Of a stretch of 37,920 bases of DNA, positions 1 through 9,609 are shown one piece after another. Numbering within the stretch: the stretch's first letter is position 1; each line of letters starts with the position of its first letter. A program made the position numbers and the translations under genes. The DNA comes from an uncultured Roseburia sp. (GTDB lineage: Bacteria > Bacillota > Clostridia > Lachnospirales > Lachnospiraceae): positions 1 to 37,920 of the forward strand of contig CAKRDK010000021.1 of assembly GCA_934309475.1 (NCBI GenBank), in the 5' to 3' direction. The notes under the pieces were generated by a model. That model was not told the DNA's origin and ran no database searches. It saw nothing but the letters and a program-made list of their open reading frames with translations.

Positions 1-438
1 TACTCTGATGGACTTCGTGCAACTGTAAAATGTTACGGTGCTGATGATGTTCAGGAAGGTGTTGCAATCATGCATCACGAGAACGTAGGTGTATCTATCA
101 CAGGTAACTCTACAAACCCAACACGTTTCCAGCATCCAGTTGCAGGTACATACAAGAAAGAATGTATCGAGCAGGGTAAGAAGTACTTCTCTGTAGCATC
201 CGGCGGTGGTACAGGACGTACACTTCATCCAGATAACATGGCTGCAGGTCCTGCTTCCTATGGTATGACAGATACTATGGGACGTATGCACTCTGATGCA
301 CAGTTCGCAGGTTCTTCTTCTGTACCAGCTCACGTAGAAATGATGGGACTTATCGGAATGGGTAACAACCCAATGGTAGGTGCTACTGTTGCCGTAGCTG
401 TAAGCATCGAAGAGGCTCACAAAGCTGGTAAATTCTAA
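1..438 (+). CDS. GGGtGRT-family protein, C-terminal part (5' end outside window)
   Basis: The reading frame is open from base 1 to a TAA at 436-438 and gives 145 residues; the true start lies upstream of the window. The fragment carries the GGGTGRT signature that names the Pfam GGGtGRT family, followed by a very conserved-looking tract (HPDNMAAGP, TMGRMHSDAQ, SSSVPAHVEM, GMGNNPMVGA). As I recall, the family is about 330 residues long, so this is roughly the last 40 percent. Its biochemical function is not established, and I infer a soluble cytoplasmic protein. Codon choice (GGT, CGT, TCT, TAC) looks like that of a highly expressed gene and differs from the AT-biased genes next door. A strong hairpin terminator follows, so it ends its own transcript. 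Confidence 0.85.
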   Translation, partial: YSDGLRATVKCYGADDVQEGVAIMHHENVGVSITGNSTNPTRFQHPVAGTYKKECIEQGKKYFSVASGGGTGRTLHPDNMAAGPASYGMTDTMGRMHSDAQFAGSSSVPAHVEMMGLIGMGNNPMVGATVAVAVSIEEAHKAGKF

Positions 439-465
439 GATAAAACCTTGATTTTATAAGGACTT

Positions 466-498
466 AAGGACTTCTGAAGTGATTCGGGAGTCCTTTTC
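466..498 (+). terminator. Rho-independent terminator after the GGGtGRT gene
   Basis: A 13-bp stem (466-478 with 483-495, two G-T pairs) has a GTGA tetraloop and is followed by TTTTC. It lies 28 bases past the stop codon. Confidence 0.85.
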
Positions 499-540
499 TT
501 TATTGCAAAAATTATATATATATTTCTTAAAAAATGTTTT

Positions 541-559
541 GCGTACACGTAGCGTACAC
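541..559. promoter_or_regulatory. Tandem GCGTACAC repeat, possible operator
   Basis: The 8-mer GCGTACAC occurs at 541-548 and again at 552-559, an 11-base period or about one helical turn. It sits in an AT-rich stretch 113 bases before the secreted-protein start. This spacing is what a dimeric regulator would favour, but no regulator is identified. The rest of 499-671 is AT-rich, with no ORF or clear promoter. Confidence 0.3.
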
Positions 560-671
560 AAAATCTCCAAACTATATACGCAGAAACTCTAATATATTGC
601 TTTTATTTCCATTTTGTGGTAGGATATAAGTACTATAAAAGCTATAACAGCGACAAAAAGGAGGCTTACCT

Positions 672-1829
672 ATGCGTAATATGGAAAAAAAGATAAGTTG
701 GAGCCTTGCGGCACTGTTGATTGTAATGAACCTCGGTGATGCAACGGTCTTTGCAAAAGAGAGCACAGAGTATCAGGGAGCGGACGAAATTGTATACACC
801 CAGGATGTTGTGACCGATTTTGATGCCGATATCGAGTACGAAGAACAGACAGGTGGTACATATGAGGTCGTGACAGATGATATAGCGGCTGGGGATTTAG
901 AAACAGGAAATATTTTGATTTTACCTGCGACAGAAGCTGCACCGGAGCGTGCCATGGAAGTGACTGCGGTTACAGAGACTGGTGACGGCTATCGGATAGA
1001 AGGGGAAGAACCGGATAGCATTTTTGACGTTGTGGAAAGTGTAGACACAGAAGGAACTGCACAGGTGACGGCAGAAGATGTTGTGACAGCGGATGGTGTT
1101 ACCGTTACGGATGCGCAGAATGGTAGCAGAAGTACAAGCTGGAAAGACTGGTTTACCTTTACTTCGAATGGCACGACAACGATGAATGGCATGAATTTTC
1201 ACATAGATAAGCAGATTGGAACGGATGGAAGGTTGAAAGGTGACATTGCAATCAATCCTTCATTAGAATATAAACTTGTCTTTGATTTATCAGGTGTGCA
1301 GGAGATGACGGCAACCTTAGATACACAATTAAAAGTATCAGACTTTACGGTTTCTGCACAGAAAGCGGGAAGCATTCCGGTGGCAACGCTCCCATATATA
1401 TTTGCAGATGGAATGTTCACAGCATATGTAACGATGAACTTAGTTTATTCTGCCGAAGGTGATATTTATTTTGACTATGAAGTAGATGGAGTTTGTGGTG
1501 TGAACTATGATGGCAAAGAGACCAGTCTGATTTGTTCTTACGAACCGGATGTATTCGATTATGGAATAGCCGCAGATGGTAAAATTGGTGCCCAATTTGA
1601 AATCAATCTGACTGCATATGGCACGTATCAGGTGATGAATGCGGAATTAAATGCCGGAATCGCTGCTTTGACACAGAAAGAGCAGGGAAAAACGGGATAT
1701 GGTGAAGTGTATTTTTATCTGGACGGCAGTTATGGATATGGAAGTATTTTAGAGCCTTATGGCATCTGTGGTGCAAAAGTAATCTATGGAAAAGAAAACA
1801 GTCCGCTGAAATATGAAATTACATTCTAG
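672..1829 (+). CDS. Secreted protein of unknown function
   Basis: This 385-residue protein begins with an apparent Sec signal peptide: positive MRNMEKK, a hydrophobic stretch at about residues 10-25, and a likely cleavage after VFA-K. The start at 672 has an AAGGAGG ribosome site 7 bases upstream. Residues about 30-150 are acidic and rich in Thr, Val, Glu and Asp, with a segment of the form GDLETGNILILPATE that resembles small beta-rich domains of exported proteins. Residues about 155-385 have alternating hydrophobic patterns rich in Tyr, Gly and Thr, suggesting beta strands. There is no sorting motif or C-terminal anchor, so release from the cell is likely. It is a single-gene unit with its own terminator. 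I do not recognise a family. Confidence 0.8.
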   Translation: MRNMEKKISWSLAALLIVMNLGDATVFAKESTEYQGADEIVYTQDVVTDFDADIEYEEQTGGTYEVVTDDIAAGDLETGNILILPATEAAPERAMEVTAVTETGDGYRIEGEEPDSIFDVVESVDTEGTAQVTAEDVVTADGVTVTDAQNGSRSTSWKDWFTFTSNGTTTMNGMNFHIDKQIGTDGRLKGDIAINPSLEYKLVFDLSGVQEMTATLDTQLKVSDFTVSAQKAGSIPVATLPYIFADGMFTAYVTMNLVYSAEGDIYFDYEVDGVCGVNYDGKETSLICSYEPDVFDYGIAADGKIGAQFEINLTAYGTYQVMNAELNAGIAALTQKEQGKTGYGEVYFYLDGSYGYGSILEPYGICGAKVIYGKENSPLKYEITF

Positions 1830-1851
1830 AAAATATAAGAAATCGAAAAAG

Positions 1852-1880
1852 GGCATGTCAGTCTGACGTGTCTTTTTTTC
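1852..1880 (+). terminator. Rho-independent terminator after the secreted protein gene
   Basis: A 9-bp stem (1852-1860 with 1864-1872, two G-T pairs) has a three-base loop and is followed by seven T at 1873-1879. Confidence 0.8.
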
Positions 1881-1946
1881 TGAAAAAATTATGGAAAAAA
1901 CATAGACATTTTGGCGGAATTGTATGTTCCTATTTTGATATGTCTA

Positions 1947-1976
1947 TTGTAAAATAACTTTTATGTGCGATATAAT
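1947..1976 (+). promoter_or_regulatory. Sigma-A-type promoter for the YhgE/Pip operon
   Basis: TTGTAA (1947-1952) and a consensus TATAAT (1971-1976) are separated by 18 bases. They lie 44 bases ahead of the ATG at 2021. Confidence 0.65.
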
Positions 1977-2020
1977 AAGAATATACCGTGAATTGTAAAT
2001 AGTAGCTAAGGAGAAATGAC

Positions 2021-4276
2021 ATGAATAATATTTGGAAAATTTTTGTGGCAGATATCAAGGGCCTGATAAAACATCCCTTTGCAATGATTATTGCGATAGG
2101 TCTTTGTATTCTGCCATCTCTTTATGCATGGTTCAATATTTATTCGAACTGGGATCCTTACGGAAATACTTCTAATATACAGATTGCAATTATTTCCGAA
2201 GATGAAGGATATACGGAAGAGGATGGAACTTATGTAAATATGGGTGACGAAGTCGTGGAAGAGATGGAAGCGAAGACGACGATTGCCTGGACAGTCGTAG
2301 ATACGGCAGAGGAAGCAGAGAATGGTGTCTATAGCGGCAAATATTATGCTGCGGTTGTCATCAGCAAAGAATTTACCAAAAGTATGTATCAGTCCTTAGA
2401 ATCTGACTTCGAGTCAAGTCCGACCATTACCTATTATGAGAATGAGAAGAAAAATGCGGTTGCGACTAAGATTACAGACTCTGCAGTTTCTTCTTTAAAG
2501 CAGAGTACCAATGAAAAATTCATTGAGGTTGTGACAAAGTCTATTTTTGAAAAGACGAATGTACTTGCAGAAGACATTAAGCAGGATGACAGTGTGTCGA
2601 CTTTGGAGGATCAATTAAAAGATTTGAATACAAGTCTGACTTCATACAGCGAATTGATTGATACGTTTATGGAGAGCAATGAGTCTTTAGATGATGCGGT
2701 TACAAAAGCGGGAGATGATATCCCGAAAATCAGTTCCTCGATTCAGGATGGTGCGGACAGTATTGCAAGTGCCAATACGGAATTACAGGAGACACAGGCT
2801 GCACTAACAGATTTTAGCAATAATATAACGGCAACGTTAAGTTCCATTGAAAGTTCGATGGATAAGATTGCGCAGGATATAGCAGATGCAGGACTTTCTG
2901 ATGGAGCAAAGGTGACGATTGACAGTGTATCTAAGACGTCGACAGACACAACGGATTTGATTTCGCAGTTAGAAAAACTCAAAGAAACGTTGACGAATAC
3001 TGCTGAGGGAAGTGAGGCAGCCGAGGAGGCGCAGAAAGCGTTAGAAGAGGCACTTAAGACGTTAAATACGTTGATTGGCGGAGCAGAAGATATTCAGGTG
3101 AATTTAGATGACATCTTAAAGGCATTAGAAAGTGGAACGGACAGTCTGCCGAGTATAGAACTGCCAACATTGCCGGATACCAATAACAGTACTAGTCTGT
3201 ATGATGATGCAAGTAAGATTGCAGAGGAAAAAGTGGAAGCGGCAACAGAGGCAATGAAGAAGTCATTGAGCAGCTGCAGCGATTCCATTCAGAATATGCG
3301 CAGTCTCTATACGAATAGTCTTGTGCCGGAGATGGATGGAATTGTGGACAGTATGTCCCAGGTATTAGATAATGTGACAAGTGTTCTGAGCAACTTGAGC
3401 GGTACCATCGGAGATATGACGACTATTTTTGACGGTATCGAGACAACTGTGTCCGGAACCAATAACAGCCTTAGTCAGATTAAAGAAGTCATTGACAGCG
3501 TGAACGGAAGAATCGAGAAACTGATTGAGAAGCTCGATGGGGCAGAAGATGATGAAAAAGTAGATATTTTGCTCAGTGTGCTAGAAGGAGACCCTGAAAG
3601 TTACGGAGAATATTTCTCGGCGCCGGTTACCGTGACGACAGAAGCAGTTTACCCGATTGATAACTATGGTTCTGCCATGGCTCCGTTCTATTCGGTATTG
3701 GCAATCTGGGTAGGAATGACGATTCTTGTATCGATTATGAAAGTAAAAGTAGAGCCAAAAGGACTGACGAATCCAAAATCTTATCAGCTTTTCTTTGGAA
3801 GATATCTGCTGTTCTTGCTGATGAATGAGATTCAGGCGGTAATCATTGTCCTTGGAGATATTTACATTTTACATTGTCAGGTGATGTATCCGGGACTGTT
3901 TTTCCTTGCGGCAGCGTTGACGAGCCTGACGTTTAGTTTGCTGATTTATTCGCTGACCTTATCGTTTGGCGATATCGGAAAAGCATTAGCCGTTGTAGTC
4001 ATGGTAATTCAGATTGCAGGTTCTAGTGGTACATTCCCAATTGAATTACTGCCAACGGTTTATCAGAAGATATACATATTTTTCCCATTCCCATATGCAA
4101 TCAATGCAATCAGGGAAACAATCGGCGGTATGTATGCTGACACCTATGTGAAATCTTTGTCAGAGTTATTGATTTTTGCAGTTGTGGCATTGTTAATAGG
4201 TCTGGTTGTGCGAATTCCGTTTGTTGGAATTAATCATTATATGGAAGAGCGAATGGAAGATACGAAAATGATGTAG
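2021..4276 (+). CDS. YhgE/Pip family membrane protein (first copy)
   Basis: This 751-residue protein has the YhgE/Pip layout. One transmembrane helix lies at about residues 18-36, followed by a conserved segment with the words YAWFNIYSNWDPYGN. A long helical region (about 180-515) is rich in Ser, Thr, Asp and Glu and should be coiled coil outside the membrane. Five further helices lie between about 555 and 735, in an ABC-2-like permease arrangement with FFGRYLLFLL and GTFPIELLP motifs. Named relatives are the lactococcal phage infection protein Pip, Bacillus YhgE and, more distantly, EsaA of Firmicute type VII secretion; no transported substrate is settled. AAGGAG lies 7 bases before the ATG. 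It is the first gene of a three-gene operon with a paralogue two genes downstream. Confidence 0.9.
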   Translation: MNNIWKIFVADIKGLIKHPFAMIIAIGLCILPSLYAWFNIYSNWDPYGNTSNIQIAIISEDEGYTEEDGTYVNMGDEVVEEMEAKTTIAWTVVDTAEEAENGVYSGKYYAAVVISKEFTKSMYQSLESDFESSPTITYYENEKKNAVATKITDSAVSSLKQSTNEKFIEVVTKSIFEKTNVLAEDIKQDDSVSTLEDQLKDLNTSLTSYSELIDTFMESNESLDDAVTKAGDDIPKISSSIQDGADSIASANTELQETQAALTDFSNNITATLSSIESSMDKIAQDIADAGLSDGAKVTIDSVSKTSTDTTDLISQLEKLKETLTNTAEGSEAAEEAQKALEEALKTLNTLIGGAEDIQVNLDDILKALESGTDSLPSIELPTLPDTNNSTSLYDDASKIAEEKVEAATEAMKKSLSSCSDSIQNMRSLYTNSLVPEMDGIVDSMSQVLDNVTSVLSNLSGTIGDMTTIFDGIETTVSGTNNSLSQIKEVIDSVNGRIEKLIEKLDGAEDDEKVDILLSVLEGDPESYGEYFSAPVTVTTEAVYPIDNYGSAMAPFYSVLAIWVGMTILVSIMKVKVEPKGLTNPKSYQLFFGRYLLFLLMNEIQAVIIVLGDIYILHCQVMYPGLFFLAAALTSLTFSLLIYSLTLSFGDIGKALAVVVMVIQIAGSSGTFPIELLPTVYQKIYIFFPFPYAINAIRETIGGMYADTYVKSLSELLIFAVVALLIGLVVRIPFVGINHYMEERMEDTKMM

Positions 4277-4289
4277 AAAGGATAGAGAG

Positions 4290-4757
4290 ATGGAAAAAGA
4301 TTACGAGAAAATGTATGATATCCTTGCACAGTATGAGAATGAAATGCATGAGAAAAACCAGAAAAAATTAAGAATTGGCTTGCGTTGTATCTGGATTATT
4401 CCATTGATATTTTTATGTCTTCTTTTTTTAACCGATACTTCAAAAGTTGTATTTTTGATTTTGTGGATTGCATCTTTATTTGGCATTGCAGTTTATCTGA
4501 TTTTATTAGAATATGCAGATTATAAATTACAGGAGAAGCTCGGTGAAATCAGCGGAAGAAAAGATAAAGAAGTGCAGGCATTGCTGGCACCGGATCTTGC
4601 TGGAATGGAGGGAAGGCTTCGCAATGTGATTGAAAAAATTGATTCCGGATTGAATGCACCGGAGGAATTAGTGCTTGAGGAGAAGTCGCAGGAGGAGGAT
4701 TTACTGGAGGAAAATGAGACAGATGCGGAGGTGAAAGAGATTGAGGAACATATTTAA
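4290..4757 (+). CDS. Small membrane protein between two YhgE/Pip genes
   Basis: A 155-residue protein with a charged N-terminus (residues 1-28), two transmembrane helices at about 29-48 and 51-72, and a long acidic, Glu-rich tail that looks helical. It starts 13 bases after the first YhgE/Pip gene, with AAAGGA just upstream. Its last 17 bases overlap the next gene, so the three are almost certainly cotranscribed and translationally coupled. I do not recognise a family. An accessory or scaffold role for the two large proteins is inferred from position only. Confidence 0.8.
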   Translation: MEKDYEKMYDILAQYENEMHEKNQKKLRIGLRCIWIIPLIFLCLLFLTDTSKVVFLILWIASLFGIAVYLILLEYADYKLQEKLGEISGRKDKEVQALLAPDLAGMEGRLRNVIEKIDSGLNAPEELVLEEKSQEEDLLEENETDAEVKEIEEHI

Positions 4758-6879
4758 GATTTTTTATGCAGATTTTAAACGTCTGTCTCATAATGTGGTG
4801 GCAGTAGTGGTTATCATGGGACTTACCATTATTCCATGTCTGTATGCCTGGTTTAATATTTTTTCAAACTGGGACCCGTATGGGGAATCTGCAACCTCTA
4901 ATATGAAAATTGCAGTTGCATCCGAGGATACCGGTTATACGATGGAGGGAATGTCTGTCAATATTGGTGATAAAGTGGTAGAAGCACTTGAGACGAACAA
5001 TACAATCGGCTGGGTGTTTGTAGATACCGCAAAAGAAGCGACAGACGGAGTGTATTCCGGTGACTATTATGCAGCACTTGTGATTCCGGAAGATTTCACA
5101 AGTACTTTAATGACAATTGTAGATGGAGAACTCGAACATCCGGAAATCATTTATTATGAAAATGAAAAGAAAAATGCAATCGCTCCAAAAATCACAAGTA
5201 AAGCACAGAAAACAGTAAATGAGCAGGTAAACGCGACCTTTATCAGTACCATTGCAGAGACGTTGATGCAGATAAGCAGTTCTGTTTCCGGTGTAGAGAT
5301 TGACGGCAGTTCCCTGACAAGTGCAGTGACAGATAATCTTACGGAGCTGAGCGGAAATCTCCAGACGTATGTAAATATTTTGAATTCCTTTGTGAGTATT
5401 ACAGATTCCGCAAATAGTCTGGTATCGACTACGAAGACAGTGCTGCCGAACATGGAGAGTGTGGTTGACAATGGACAGAGCACTGTAAATTCTATGCAGA
5501 GTGCACTTTTATCGGCATCTGGAAGTGCAGACAGCGTGGCTGAGATGGTATCTTACAGTTTTGATTTGATGAGCGCAAGTTTAGATGACATTGATGAACT
5601 TTTGGCAAACGGAACATCGGACGCACAGGATTTACAGCAGCAGATTAGTTACGGAGTAAACAGTGCACAGACTGTTTTGCCATACCTGAACAAGATATTT
5701 GAGGGAGCAGTTGGAAGCTGGAATACGGACTCCACAAACGATCAGATTGATGCAATCCGTACACAGCTCACAACTTTGTCAAATGATTTGGCAGAGTTAG
5801 ATGAGGCATGTAAGAATGGTTCTGCAACAGTTTCCGATATTCAGGAAAAAATCAGTGCAGAGATTGATACCTGTAAACAGCAGCTTGCGGCATTAAAGAA
5901 CACGTTTGATTACAGCGTCAGACCGCAGTTAGACGATACGACACGAAGCTTACAGAGTTCGCTTGTGTCAGCACAGGCAATTTTATATGGCGTGGATACG
6001 GACTTTAGCAGTGTGTCAGAGGCGCTCGACGGCTATGCGAACACCTTAAGTCAGGGAAGTGCGTCTATTTCGGATTCTGCGGCAAAAGCGCAGGAATTGT
6101 TGACAGGATTGAATAACATTATTGCAGAGATAACAGAGTTAGAGTCAAATGAACAGTACCAGGAGATTTTAGAGATGGTAAAGGCAGACCCTGCCCTGCT
6201 CGGTGAGTTCATTTCATCTCCGGTCAATCTTGATACGGTAGAAGCGTACCATATTGACAATTACGGTTCTGCGATGGCACCATTCTATACTATCCTTGCC
6301 TTGTGGGTAGGAGCCTTGATTTTAGTAGCGCTTATTCACGTAAAAGTGGAACCAGAAGAAGGAATTACAAATGTAAAACAGTACCAGCGCTATTTTGGAA
6401 GATATATTACTTTTTTCCTTGTCGGTCAGGCACAGACACTGATTACCGTTTTAGGTGATTTGTTCTATGTAAAAATTCAGTGCAAGGAGCCGGTATTGTT
6501 CTGGCTGGCAGCGGCAGTAAGCAGCTTCGCATTTACACTGTTTATTTATTCCCTGACCGTTGCATTTGGAAATGTCGGAGAGGCAATTGCGGTTATCGTC
6601 ATGGTAATCCAGGTTGCGGGTGCAGGATGTACCTTCCCAATCGAGGTGTTGCCGGGGGTATTTAAGAGCATTTACAAATACCTCCCGTTCCAGTTTGGCA
6701 TGAATGCCATGAAAGAGACCATCGGTGGAATGTATGCAGCCGACTACTGGAAATACATCAGTTCCTACGGATTTGTAATTGCACTGTCATTGCTGATTGG
6801 CCTTGGATTAGAGATTCCATTCCGCAAATTAAATCACATGATTGAAGTCAGCAAAAAGAAATCGGATGTTATGATATAA
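4741..6879 (+). CDS. YhgE/Pip family membrane protein (second copy)
   Basis: This 712-residue paralogue of the 2021 gene starts at a TTG codon at 4741. That start is supported by GGAGGT at 4727-4732 (8-base spacing) and by colinearity of its first residues (MRNIFKIFYADFKRL) with the other copy (MNNIWKIFVADIKGL). It has an N-terminal helix, the YAWFNIFSNWDPYG motif, a Ser/Thr-rich extracytoplasmic helical region (about 170-475) and five C-terminal helices with the YFGRY and GCTFPIEVLP motifs. The membrane parts of the two copies align well while the central helical regions differ much more, as expected if that part recognises a partner or substrate. Heteromeric assembly with the first copy is plausible but inferred. 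Confidence 0.9.
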   Translation: MRNIFKIFYADFKRLSHNVVAVVVIMGLTIIPCLYAWFNIFSNWDPYGESATSNMKIAVASEDTGYTMEGMSVNIGDKVVEALETNNTIGWVFVDTAKEATDGVYSGDYYAALVIPEDFTSTLMTIVDGELEHPEIIYYENEKKNAIAPKITSKAQKTVNEQVNATFISTIAETLMQISSSVSGVEIDGSSLTSAVTDNLTELSGNLQTYVNILNSFVSITDSANSLVSTTKTVLPNMESVVDNGQSTVNSMQSALLSASGSADSVAEMVSYSFDLMSASLDDIDELLANGTSDAQDLQQQISYGVNSAQTVLPYLNKIFEGAVGSWNTDSTNDQIDAIRTQLTTLSNDLAELDEACKNGSATVSDIQEKISAEIDTCKQQLAALKNTFDYSVRPQLDDTTRSLQSSLVSAQAILYGVDTDFSSVSEALDGYANTLSQGSASISDSAAKAQELLTGLNNIIAEITELESNEQYQEILEMVKADPALLGEFISSPVNLDTVEAYHIDNYGSAMAPFYTILALWVGALILVALIHVKVEPEEGITNVKQYQRYFGRYITFFLVGQAQTLITVLGDLFYVKIQCKEPVLFWLAAAVSSFAFTLFIYSLTVAFGNVGEAIAVIVMVIQVAGAGCTFPIEVLPGVFKSIYKYLPFQFGMNAMKETIGGMYAADYWKYISSYGFVIALSLLIGLGLEIPFRKLNHMIEVSKKKSDVMI

Positions 6880-6970
6880 GAAATTATTTTGATTGTCAAA
6901 AAAATATTTATTCTGCTGTTGTTTTATGGTACAATATATTCCGAGTATGAAAATAGCAGGAGGATAAGTT

Positions 6971-7366
6971 ATGTTTTGTAAAAATTGTGGACAGCAGTAT
7001 GTGACAGATGAAGCGGTAATGTGTGTAAAATGTGGTTGCCAGAAGGGCATGGGAAATAATTTCTGCCCGCAGTGCGGACAGCCGACACCACCAAACAGTA
7101 CAGTATGTTTGAATTGTGGCATTTCTTTACAGACATTCGGTGCAACGAGTGAGAAGTCTAAAATGGCTGCGGGATTACTGGGAATCTTTCTTGGTGCCTG
7201 GGGAATTCACAACTTCTATCTTGGAAATACAACAAGAGGTATTATCCAGATTCTTGTTACGCTTGTAACATGTGGAATAGGTGGACTCTGGGGATTTGTA
7301 GAGGGAATCATGATTCTTTGCGGTTCCATCAGCACAGATGCACAGGGACGTAAATTAAAAGATTAA
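6971..7366 (+). CDS. Zinc-ribbon TM2-domain membrane protein
   Basis: A 131-residue protein. Residues 1-50 hold several CxxC pairs (CKNC, CVKC, CPQC, CLNC), typical of paired zinc ribbons. Residues about 63-125 form a TM2 domain with two hydrophobic helices joined by a short turn, including GIFLGAWGIHNFYLGN and GIGGLWGFVEGIMIL. TM2 proteins occur widely in bacteria, but their biochemical role is unclear. It follows the YhgE/Pip operon by 91 bases; a TACAAT at 6930-6935 could be its -10 element, though I see no good -35. An AGGAGGATAAGTT stretch precedes the ATG. A terminator follows, so it is probably transcribed alone. Confidence 0.9.
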   Translation: MFCKNCGQQYVTDEAVMCVKCGCQKGMGNNFCPQCGQPTPPNSTVCLNCGISLQTFGATSEKSKMAAGLLGIFLGAWGIHNFYLGNTTRGIIQILVTLVTCGIGGLWGFVEGIMILCGSISTDAQGRKLKD

Positions 7367-7376
7367 GATATGAGGG

Positions 7377-7413
7377 AAAAGACCAGATATTCGGAAGATA
7401 TTTGGTCTTTTTT
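7377..7413 (+). terminator. Rho-independent terminator after the TM2 gene
   Basis: A 14-base stem (7377-7390 with 7398-7411, one G-T pair) has a 7-base loop. The right arm runs into TTTTTT. Confidence 0.9.
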
Positions 7414-7425
7414 CTGTTTCTCCTA

Positions 7426-7454
7426 TTGACAAAAAAATACAATGTTGCTAAGAT
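7426..7454 (+). promoter_or_regulatory. Sigma-A-type promoter of ilvN-ilvC
   Basis: A consensus TTGACA (7426-7431) is 17 bases from TAAGAT (7449-7454). The leader before ilvN is only about 65 bases. It holds no T-box or leader peptide that I can see, so this branched-chain operon is not controlled like leuS. Confidence 0.75.
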
Positions 7455-7523
7455 TGATTTTAGTGTGAGTGAGTGTTAAAGCGTTGAACTGAGAAAGAAG
7501 TTTGATGCGGGAAGGTTTTCAGG

Positions 7524-9094
<1,571 letters not shown>

Positions 9095-9121
9095 TCGGAA
9101 ATTTTACATAAGAATGGATTT

Positions 9122-9150
9122 AAGAGCGGGGCAGTGTACCCGCTCTTTTT
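9122..9150 (+). terminator. Rho-independent terminator after ilvC
   Basis: A perfect 9-bp GC-rich stem (9122-9130 with 9139-9147) has an 8-base loop, and the T run ends at 9150. An outer pair, TTACATAA (9104-9111) with TTATGTAA (9149-9156), can extend the structure. Confidence 0.9.
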
Positions 9151-9162
9151 ATGTAATAGGAA
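9146..9162 (+). repeat. 17-base repeat, copy 1
   Basis: TTTTTATGTAATAGGAA is identical to 23417-23433. In both places it lies between the end of one gene and the next transcription unit, next to hairpin structures. Here it overlaps the ilvC terminator T run. Confidence 0.5.
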
Positions 9163-9201
9163 ACTTTATTTCATGAAATAGAAGAATCCCCATTTTCTTT
9201 A

Positions 9202-9229
9202 TTGACAAATAGTGCGGATATGTTAAAAT
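9202..9229 (+). promoter_or_regulatory. Promoter of the leuS T-box transcript
   Basis: TTGACA (9202-9207) and TAAAAT (9224-9229) are separated by 16 bases. A dyad (9232-9240 with 9244-9252) lies right at the expected transcription start. Confidence 0.6.
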
Positions 9230-9235
9230 ATATCA

Positions 9236-9592
9236 TGAATTGCATTCGTGATATTGCCGTCACAGGCAGATGGTATCATGAAGGAAGAAATGAAATCGAC
9301 GATGAGAGGGAGTATTAAGAACTCGATATTATCAGAGAGCTGTCGTTTGGTGAGAGACAGTAGTGGAAGGTTCCCAACTCGCCCTGGAGTCCTTTTTCTG
9401 AAGCAGTTTTGCTGTGTGTAGGAGAGAGCGTGTAGTTCGCGTTAAGAACAAAGTGCGTATTTCACAATATGGATGCTGTGTGGATTGGAAGAATCTACAG
9501 TAAGTGTCTGTATCATACGAAATAGAGTGGTACCACGGAGTAAGATACTTCGCCTCTAATTAGATGGATTCTAGTTAGGGGCTTATTTTTTT
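9236..9592 (+). promoter_or_regulatory. T-box riboswitch leader, leucine-specific
   Basis: The leader carries the T-box signature AGAGTGGTACCACGG (TGGTACC at 9528-9534), whose TGGT pairs with the ACCA end of uncharged tRNA. It is followed by a 12-bp terminator hairpin (9552-9563 with 9571-9582) and a T-rich run. In the stem I region, the sequence CCAACTCGCC places a CTC codon (Leu) at 9378-9380 as the likely specifier, matching the downstream leuS. Known T-box logic applies: uncharged tRNA-Leu stabilises the antiterminator and lets leuS be read; charged tRNA gives termination. The 5' end is estimated from the promoter. Confidence 0.93.
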
Positions 9593-9609
9593 GAGGAGGA
9601 AAAGAAAAA

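Noticed and set aside
2021..6879. Type VII secretion locus
   Set aside because: YhgE/Pip proteins are related to EsaA, but no EssC-type ATPase, WXG100 protein, EssB or LXG toxin is encoded in the window.
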